Position numbers and translations under genes: made by a program. This document shows, piece after piece, positions 1 to 4,483 of a stretch of 7,128 nt of DNA. The stretch spans positions 1 through 7,128 of the forward strand of contig JAIROH010000054.1 in assembly GCA_031257595.1 (NCBI GenBank). Direction: 5' to 3'. The stretch comes from Treponema sp. (GTDB lineage: Bacteria; Spirochaetota; Spirochaetia; Treponematales; Breznakiellaceae). The notes under the pieces are model-generated. The model was not told the DNA's origin, ran no database searches, and was given only the letters and a program-made list of their open reading frames with translations. Within the stretch, counting starts at the first letter, position 1, and every line of letters starts with the position of its first letter.

Positions 1-2291
1 GCGCCGGCTATTTCGCCGGTTTTTTCCGTTACCGTATAGATCTTCTGGCCGCCGGTACCCCGGCCGTGGGAACTGAATTCGCCGAATTCGACCCGCTTGC
101 CGTACCCGTATTCGGAAAGGATCAGCATCTGTTCCGCGGGGGCGTTTTCGTCCGCCGGGCTTACCCGGAGCAGACCCGTCAGCTCATCGCCGCCGCCAAG
201 TTTCATCCCCGAAACGCCGCGGGAACTGCGGCCCATCGGCCTTACCTGGTCTTCGCCGGTACGAAGGGCCTGGCCGCTTCGGGAAATAAGCACCACCTCG
301 TCGGCGCCCGAAGTAAGCAGGGCGCTGACAAGCCTGTCCCCTTCATCGAGGTTAATCGCGATGATGCCCCGTGTACGGGCGTTGGCAAACTCGCTTGTCA
401 TAACCTTTTTTACAACGCCCCGCGCGGTTCCCATAAAAAGGTAACGATCTTCGGTAAATTCCTTGAGGGACACAATCGCGGTAATGTCTTCGTTAGGCGA
501 CATTGTAAGCAGGGTCTTGATATGGCTCCCCTTTGAAGTCCGCGTCCCTTCGGGGATTTCGTGAACCTTCATCCAGTACGCTTTGCCCGCGCTGGTAATG
601 AACATAATGTATTCGTGGGTTGACGCGACAAATATCTGTTCCACAAAATCGTCTTCGGTAAGCTTGGCGCCCTGCATACCCTTGCCGCCCCTGCCCTGGT
701 TCCGGTAACTTGAAACAGGCACCCGTTTTATGTAACCCAGGTTGCTGATTGTGATCATCATTTCTTCTTTTTTGATTAAGTCCTCGATGTTGATGCTTTC
801 AACCTCGCCGGCTACAATTTCCGTCCGCCGCTTGTCTCCGTATTTTTCCGCGATGGAACGGGTTTCGTCTTTGATAACCCCAAACAGTTTTTTCTGATCC
901 TCCAAAAGGGAGCTAAGATACGCGATAAGCCGTTTTATTTCTTCCAACTCCTGCTTGAGCTTTTCCACTTCGAGGCTTGTAAGCCGGCCCAGGCGCATGT
1001 CGACAATGGCCTGGGACTGGGCATCGGAAAGCGAAAAGCGATCCTGGAGTTTTTCTTTTGCGGCGCCGATGTCTTTGGAAGCCTTGATAATCGCCACCAC
1101 CTCGTCGATGTTCGCCAGGGCGATAACAAGGCCCTCAAGGATATGGGCCCGTTCACGGGCTTTACGGAGATCGTACTTTGTCCGGCGGGTTACCACATCA
1201 ACCCGGTGTTCCACAAAGTAACGGATCAGCTCTTTAAGGCCAAGACACTGGGGTTTCCCGCCTACCAGGGCCAGGTTGATGATTCCAAAAGTTGTCTGGA
1301 GCTGTGTATTGGAAAAAAGCTGATTCAACACCACCTTGATGATGGCGCCTTTCTTTAGTTCTATAACGACACGAATGCCGTCCCTGTCGGACTCGTCGTT
1401 GACTCCGTTTACGCCGTCCAGCTCCCTGTCCCGCACCAGGCTCCCGATACGTTCCAGCAAAAGCTTTTTATTGACGGCGTAGGGAATCTCGTTGAAAACG
1501 ATAAGCTCTTTCCCGTTTTTGGCGGTTTCCACGACAAAACGGCCCCGGACAAGCAGCTTGCCCCGGCCCGTTTTGTAGGCGTCCTTTATACCCTGCCGGC
1601 CAAAGATGATTCCCCCCGTCGGAAAATCCGGCCCCTGGATGTACGTTGAAAGCTCCTCAACGCCGATGTCGGGATTGTCGATATAGGCGCAGACCGCATC
1701 GCAGACCTCGCCCAGGTTGTGGGGCGCCATATTGGTGGCCATGCCGACGGCAATGCCGCTGGAACCATTGACCAGAAGATTCGGAACCATCGAAGGCAGT
1801 ACCGTAGGCTCCGCGAGGGATTCGTCGTAGTTGGGAATAAAGTCTACGGTTTCCTTCCCAAGGTCGGCAAGCATCTCGTCGCCGAGTCTGGAAAGCTTCG
1901 CCTCGGTATAACGCATCGCCGCCGGAGGATCGCCGTCAAGGCTGCCGAAATTCCCCTGACCCTGCACAAGCGTATGCCGCAGGGAAAAGTCCTGGCCCAT
2001 GCGGACCAGGGCATCGTAAATGGCCATATCCCCGTGGGGGTGGTACTTACCCATCGTATCGCCGACAATGCGGGCGCACTTTTTTGTGGACGAGTTGGGC
2101 CTAAGACCCATCTCGTCCATCGAGTAGAGGATGCGGCGGTGGACCGGCTTGAGCCCGTCCCGCACGTCCGGCAGGGCCCGGGATACAATGACCGACATCG
2201 CATAGATAAGGTAGTCGTTCTTTACTTCATCTTCTATGGCAATGGAGATTACTTTTCCGGTCTGCGCGGGAGTGTCGGCGGTATTCGGCAT
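1..2291 (-). CDS. gyrA: DNA gyrase subunit A, C-terminal end cut off by window edge
   Basis: GyrA is the DNA breakage-reunion subunit of gyrase. With GyrB it forms the A2B2 enzyme that introduces negative supercoils using ATP. The 763 visible codons run without a stop to base 1; family members are usually 800-860 residues, so only the last few dozen are missing. The N-terminal breakage-reunion domain shows the PDVRDGLKPVHRRILYSM segment (residues 41-58), the YHPHGD segment (83-88) and the catalytic tyrosine Tyr128 in AAMRYTE. A GyrA box reading QGRGGKG lies at residues 532-538 and opens the beta-pinwheel wrapping domain; this box separates GyrA from ParC. The quinolone-resistance region has Met89 where E. 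coli has Ser83, while Asp93 (E. coli Asp87) is kept. I chose the ATG at 2289-2291 because the reading frame then starts with a typical short GyrA leader before the conserved IEDEVKNDYL, and an in-frame stop lies about 40 bases upstream. No Shine-Dalgarno sequence precedes it. The gene is divergent from the ATPase gene. The identification is near certain. Confidence 0.97.
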   Translation of the reverse strand, partial: MPNTADTPAQTGKVISIAIEDEVKNDYLIYAMSVIVSRALPDVRDGLKPVHRRILYSMDEMGLRPNSSTKKCARIVGDTMGKYHPHGDMAIYDALVRMGQDFSLRHTLVQGQGNFGSLDGDPPAAMRYTEAKLSRLGDEMLADLGKETVDFIPNYDESLAEPTVLPSMVPNLLVNGSSGIAVGMATNMAPHNLGEVCDAVCAYIDNPDIGVEELSTYIQGPDFPTGGIIFGRQGIKDAYKTGRGKLLVRGRFVVETAKNGKELIVFNEIPYAVNKKLLLERIGSLVRDRELDGVNGVNDESDRDGIRVVIELKKGAIIKVVLNQLFSNTQLQTTFGIINLALVGGKPQCLGLKELIRYFVEHRVDVVTRRTKYDLRKARERAHILEGLVIALANIDEVVAIIKASKDIGAAKEKLQDRFSLSDAQSQAIVDMRLGRLTSLEVEKLKQELEEIKRLIAYLSSLLEDQKKLFGVIKDETRSIAEKYGDKRRTEIVAGEVESINIEDLIKKEEMMITISNLGYIKRVPVSSYRNQGRGGKGMQGAKLTEDDFVEQIFVASTHEYIMFITSAGKAYWMKVHEIPEGTRTSKGSHIKTLLTMSPNEDITAIVSLKEFTEDRYLFMGTARGVVKKVMTSEFANARTRGIIAINLDEGDRLVSALLTSGADEVVLISRSGQALRTGEDQVRPMGRSSRGVSGMKLGGGDELTGLLRVSPADENAPAEQMLILSEYGYGKRVEFGEFSSHGRGTGGQKIYTVTEKTGEIAG

Positions 2292-2297
2292 AAGAGC

Positions 2298-2326
2298 AGT
2301 GTAGCATAGTTGGGGAAAATGGTCGA
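2298..2326 (-). promoter_or_regulatory. Candidate gyrA promoter, possibly leaderless
   Basis: Read on the minus strand, TCGACC (2326-2321, four of six matches to the -35 consensus) is followed after 17 bases by TACACT (2303-2298, four of six matches to the -10 consensus). Only six bases lie between this -10 box and the gyrA ATG, so transcription would begin at or next to the start codon. This fits the absence of any purine-rich ribosome binding site between 2292 and 2320. Another nearby choice is TTGACC (2334-2329) with the weaker AACTAT 17 bases on. The boxes are imperfect, so this is an inference from spacing rather than a strong match. Confidence 0.35.
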
Positions 2327-2341
2327 GCGGTCAATTTTTAC

Positions 2342-2393
2342 GGTTATAACCCATAAAATTACTTGATTTTTGTGATAATTTAGGTTATAATCC
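2342..2393. repeat. Pair of GGTTATAA palindromic boxes in the divergent promoter region
   Basis: GGTTATAACC at 2342-2351 is a perfect 10-base palindrome. A near copy, GGTTATAATCC, lies at 2383-2393, 41 bases further on, and contains the -10 box of the ATPase gene. A 41-base offset is close to four turns of B-DNA, so two bound protein dimers would sit on the same face of the helix. This arrangement could be an operator controlling the ATPase gene and perhaps gyrA. It could also be chance similarity between AT-rich promoter boxes, because TATAA is itself a -10 motif. No regulator gene lies next to it. Confidence 0.3.
2363..2391 (+). promoter_or_regulatory. Sigma-70-type promoter of the AAA ATPase gene, leaderless geometry
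   Basis: TTGATT (2363-2368, four of six matches, with TTGA intact) and TATAAT (2386-2391, perfect consensus) are separated by the ideal 17 bases. The start ATG begins at 2398, seven bases after the last T of the -10 box, so the expected first transcribed base is the A of the ATG. A ribosome binding site is correspondingly absent; the closest purine-rich bit, TAGG at 2381-2384, lies too far away and inside the promoter. The promoter match is good; leaderless transcription is inferred from it. Confidence 0.7.
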
Positions 2394-2397
2394 TATT

Positions 2398-3690
2398 ATG
2401 ATTAAACGAGACGCTTACATACAGGAACTTGAACCGTTTATCGATAAACCGTTTATCAAGGTACTTACCGGTATCCGGCGCTGCGGAAAATCGAGCATTT
2501 TGCTGCTGCTTATGGATGACCTGAAACAAAAAGGCATACCGGACGATCACGTGATCTATATCAACTTTGACAATTTGGAAAACAGCGAACTAAGAAACAG
2601 CAAGGCCCTTCATTCCCATGTCAAAAAAATGATGAACGGGAACGGGTCCTATCATATTTTGCTGGACGAGATTCAGGAAGTGGAAAACTGGGAACAGGCT
2701 GTTAATTCCATGCTGCTTGATGAAAGGGCGGATATATACATCACCGGTTCAAATTCCCGGCTTTTGTCTTCAGAACTGGCAACCTATATCGCGGGCCGTT
2801 ATGTGGAATTCAGGATACGGCCCCTTTCATTCGGCGAATTTCTGCAATTCCGGGCGGCATACGGACCCGCCGAAAAACACGGCGGAATCACCGGATCCTT
2901 CGGCGGTTCCGCCGGGGCAGGGAAACCCGTTACAGCCGGGAACGCCGGAATTGCCGCGGCCGGAAAAGACCTTGAGGCTTTTATCCGCCTGGGAGGTTTC
3001 CCCGCAATCCATACCGGCGTCTATACCGAAGAAGAAAGCTACCGAATCGTCAGCGACATTTACGCTTCGGCGATACTGCGGGATACCATACAGCGGCAAA
3101 AAATACGAAATGTGGAACTTCTTGAACGAATCGTTAAATTTGTATTCGACAATGTGGGAAATACTTTTTCCGCCAAATCAATCGCGGATTATTTCAGGAG
3201 CCAGCTTCGCCGACCGGATCCGGAAACAGTGTACAACTACCTCAACGCGCTGGAAGCGGCCTTTATCATAAAACGCATACCCCGTTACGATCTGCGGGGT
3301 AAAGAGATTCTTAAAACCCAGGAAAAATACTATGCCGGAGATCACGCCCTTCCCTTCGCCCTCGCCGGATACCGGGACAGGCTGATTTCCGGCGTTCTTG
3401 AGAATATGGTTTTGCACGACCTTGAGCGCCGGGGATACCGGGTATTTACCGGCCGGCTTGGGGAAACGGAAATTGATTTCGTGGGGGAAAGGCGGGACGG
3501 AAAAATCTACGTGCAGGTTGCCTATACTCTGGAAGCGGAAAGCACCATCGAAAGGGAATTTAAAAGTCTGCTTAAAATAAAGGATCAATACCCTAAATAC
3601 GTAGTTTCCCTGGACACATTTTTCCGGGAAAACTACGAAGGGGTCCGCTATATGCCTCTTGGGGAATTTTTGCTTTCCGGAAATGTATAG
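2398..3690 (+). CDS. AAA ATPase of the AAA_14/DUF4143 class
   Basis: This 430-residue protein belongs to a widespread bacterial and archaeal family of P-loop ATPases whose cellular role is not established; it often occurs in many paralogous copies. The N-terminal AAA domain shows the Walker A motif GIRRCGKSS (residues 25-33), Walker B ILLDE (87-91) and a sensor-1-like ITGSNSRLL (115-123), followed by the family segment PLSFGEF (142-148). A winged-helix-like stretch lies near residues 258-305. The C-terminal DUF4143 part has the remnant of a PD-(D/E)XK nuclease-like core: Glu335 (LEN), Asp360 (EIDF) and Gln373 in VQVAY, where an active nuclease would have E-x-K, so catalysis there is unlikely. 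The start MIKRD matches the usual beginning of the family and sits directly behind a strong -10 box. An unusual Gly/Ala-rich insertion occupies residues 156-189. The gene stands alone with its own promoter, divergent from gyrA; the toxin-antitoxin pair 146 bases downstream has its own promoter. Family assignment is secure; function is unknown. Confidence 0.92.
   Translation: MIKRDAYIQELEPFIDKPFIKVLTGIRRCGKSSILLLLMDDLKQKGIPDDHVIYINFDNLENSELRNSKALHSHVKKMMNGNGSYHILLDEIQEVENWEQAVNSMLLDERADIYITGSNSRLLSSELATYIAGRYVEFRIRPLSFGEFLQFRAAYGPAEKHGGITGSFGGSAGAGKPVTAGNAGIAAAGKDLEAFIRLGGFPAIHTGVYTEEESYRIVSDIYASAILRDTIQRQKIRNVELLERIVKFVFDNVGNTFSAKSIADYFRSQLRRPDPETVYNYLNALEAAFIIKRIPRYDLRGKEILKTQEKYYAGDHALPFALAGYRDRLISGVLENMVLHDLERRGYRVFTGRLGETEIDFVGERRDGKIYVQVAYTLEAESTIEREFKSLLKIKDQYPKYVVSLDTFFRENYEGVRYMPLGEFLLSGNV
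2863..2964 (+). repeat. GC-rich palindromic in-frame insertion inside the ATPase gene
   Basis: These bases encode residues 156-189 of the ATPase, of which 19 of 34 are Gly or Ala. From memory of the family, the FGEFL segment is normally followed after a short linker by the (R/Y)xGGFP segment, so this block looks added. The DNA holds paired inverted repeats: CCGCCG (2867-2872) with CGGCGG (2880-2885), then CGGCGG (2901-2906) with CCGCCG (2909-2914). GCCGG and GCCGGA motifs recur through the rest. The reading frame is kept. It resembles a small palindromic element inserted in frame, as known for Rickettsia palindromic elements, but local expansion of a linker would look similar. Confidence 0.45.
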
Positions 3691-3757
3691 AAGCTGGTAA
3701 TCGTTGACAAAGCGCAATTAGCCGGAACGTTATGCGTAATATGATTTTTGACATTTT

Positions 3758-3786
3758 TTGAACACTGGTACGAAATATCGTATAAA
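3758..3786 (+). promoter_or_regulatory. Candidate promoter of the toxin-antitoxin pair
   Basis: TTGAAC (3758-3763, four of six matches) and TATAAA (3781-3786, five of six matches) are spaced by 17 bases. Transcription would begin near 3793, giving an untranslated leader of about 44 bases that includes the antitoxin ribosome binding site. A second, weaker pair is TTGACT (3790-3795) with CATATT (3813-3818), also 17 bases apart, but its start would fall at about 3825, inside the ribosome binding site. A perfect -35 box TTGACA at 3748-3753 has no good -10 partner at the right distance. The rest of the 3691-3836 spacer shows no gene and no clear terminator. Confidence 0.5.
3769..3782. promoter_or_regulatory. 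Inverted repeat overlapping the promoter, possible autoregulatory operator
   Basis: TACGA (3769-3773) and TCGTA (3778-3782) form a perfect five-base inverted repeat around AATA, covering the end of the spacer and the first bases of the -10 box. Phd/YefM antitoxins generally repress their own operon by binding short palindromes over the promoter, so the position is right. The repeat is short, and this DNA is AT-rich, so chance cannot be excluded. Confidence 0.35.
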
Positions 3787-3824
3787 GTATTGACTAAAGC
3801 AGGATTATGTATCATATTTAATAC

Positions 3825-3830
3825 AAGGAG
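3825..3830 (+). promoter_or_regulatory. Ribosome binding site of the antitoxin gene
   Basis: AAGGAG lies six bases before the ATG at 3837-3839, a near-ideal Shine-Dalgarno sequence and spacing. It is the only strong one tied to a start codon in the window, contrasting with gyrA and the ATPase gene, which have none. It supports this ATG as the antitoxin start. Confidence 0.8.
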
Positions 3831-3836
3831 TAAAAT

Positions 3837-4118
3837 ATGATTGATCTGGTAAAAAATGTAAAACCAATTTCTTATGTAAAAGCCCATACAACGGAAGTCA
3901 TCAGAAATGTCGGTGAAACCAGGTCCCCAATAATAATAACCCAAAATGGAGAGGCAAAGGCGGTTATTATTGACATAGAGAGTTATCAAAAAACCTTAAA
4001 CGCCATAAATTTGGCCAAATTGTTAAGCTTTAGTGAGATGGATTTAAAAAACGGCAACACAGTAACACACGAGGAGGCAAAAAAACGGTTTGAAAAAACA
4101 ATAGGAAAAATAAAATAA
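3837..4118 (+). CDS. Phd/YefM-family antitoxin of a type II toxin-antitoxin pair
   Basis: The product (93 residues) is of the usual size for a Phd/YefM antitoxin: a labile protein that binds and neutralises the cognate toxin and represses the operon through its N-terminal DNA-binding domain. The sequence has the family's signature segments: the N-terminal KPISYVKAHTTEVI (residues 9-22) and, after a turn, IITQNGEAKAVIIDIESY (33-50). The C-terminal third is rich in charged residues (for example EEAKKRFEKTIGKIK) and would be the flexible part that wraps around the toxin. The start is fixed by AAGGAG six bases upstream. The stop TAA at 4116-4118 overlaps the first codon of the toxin frame (ATAA, 4115-4118), as in many toxin-antitoxin operons where the overlap is ATGA. 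Base composition is about 30% GC, far below gyrA, which suggests acquisition by transfer. Confidence 0.9.
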   Translation: MIDLVKNVKPISYVKAHTTEVIRNVGETRSPIIITQNGEAKAVIIDIESYQKTLNAINLAKLLSFSEMDLKNGNTVTHEEAKKRFEKTIGKIK

Positions 4119-4483
4119 GGGAAATAATTTGGACCAAGCATGGAGAGAACGCATTTAATGAAATACTGGAGTATATAACCAAAAATTCCGGTCCAATAAA
4201 TTCAAATAAAATATATGAGAAAGTAATTGGAGAGATTGACTTATTAAAATCGGAACGAGTGAAGACCCGAAAATCACAAGAATTACTGAATATTGGTATA
4301 GATGATATTTATGAATTACATATAAATCCATGGAAAATTTACTATAAAATAATTAATAATAAAATAGTCTCAATACAACAAATAATTGATACCCGAAGAA
4401 ACATGGAAGAACTATTGGTTAATTTGATAATAGAAAAAACCCATTTTAGCGGAAATCGAATTACCGGTCAAAAAGGGCTTTAA
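4115..4483 (+). CDS. RelE/ParE-family toxin frame lacking a standard start codon
   Basis: The frame open from 4094 to the stop at 4481-4483 encodes a protein resembling RelE/ParE-fold toxins, which act as ribosome-dependent mRNA nucleases or gyrase inhibitors; which activity applies cannot be told. Counting from the ATA at 4115, the helical N-terminal part IIWTKHGENAFNEILEYI (residues 4-21) is followed by the beta-sheet core with DDIYELHI (63-70), WKIYYKI (73-79) and the C-terminal IIDTRRN (90-96). No ATG, GTG or TTG occurs in frame before GTG at 4259, which would delete the first 48 residues and both N-terminal helices. The expected start is replaced by ATA, preceded eight bases earlier by AGGA (4103-4106). 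ATT at 4127, behind AAGGGA, is another rare start. The toxin may therefore be silenced, weakly translated from a rare start, or affected by a sequencing error. The last residues, after LII (104-106), may be read-through of a former stop, and the frame overlaps the convergent SNF2 gene by 23 bases. Confidence 0.65.
   Translation: MREIIWTKHGENAFNEILEYITKNSGPINSNKIYEKVIGEIDLLKSERVKTRKSQELLNIGIDDIYELHINPWKIYYKIINNKIVSIQQIIDTRRNMEELLVNLIIEKTHFSGNRITGQKGL

Noticed and set aside
66..2309. Several long plus-strand open frames opposite gyrA (for example 66-536 and 1719-2309)
   Set aside because: They are complementary to a clearly conserved GyrA sequence, show no recognisable domains, and are explained by GC-biased codon use of the real gene.
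3711..3745. GTTATGC core at 3729-3735 as a possible integron attC site before the toxin-antitoxin pair
   Set aside because: Only the one core-like heptamer is present; there is no partner core at the expected distance and no extended hairpin, and no second site follows the toxin.
3648..3989. Minus-strand open frame of 113 codons across the toxin-antitoxin promoter and antitoxin start
   Set aside because: It is antisense to the antitoxin and its promoter, has no ribosome binding site, and its apparent hydrophobic residues come from reading AT-rich DNA.
4259..4483. GTG at 4259 as the true start of a 74-residue toxin
   Set aside because: It would remove both N-terminal helices of the fold although the frame upstream encodes them in recognisable form, and no ribosome binding site precedes it.
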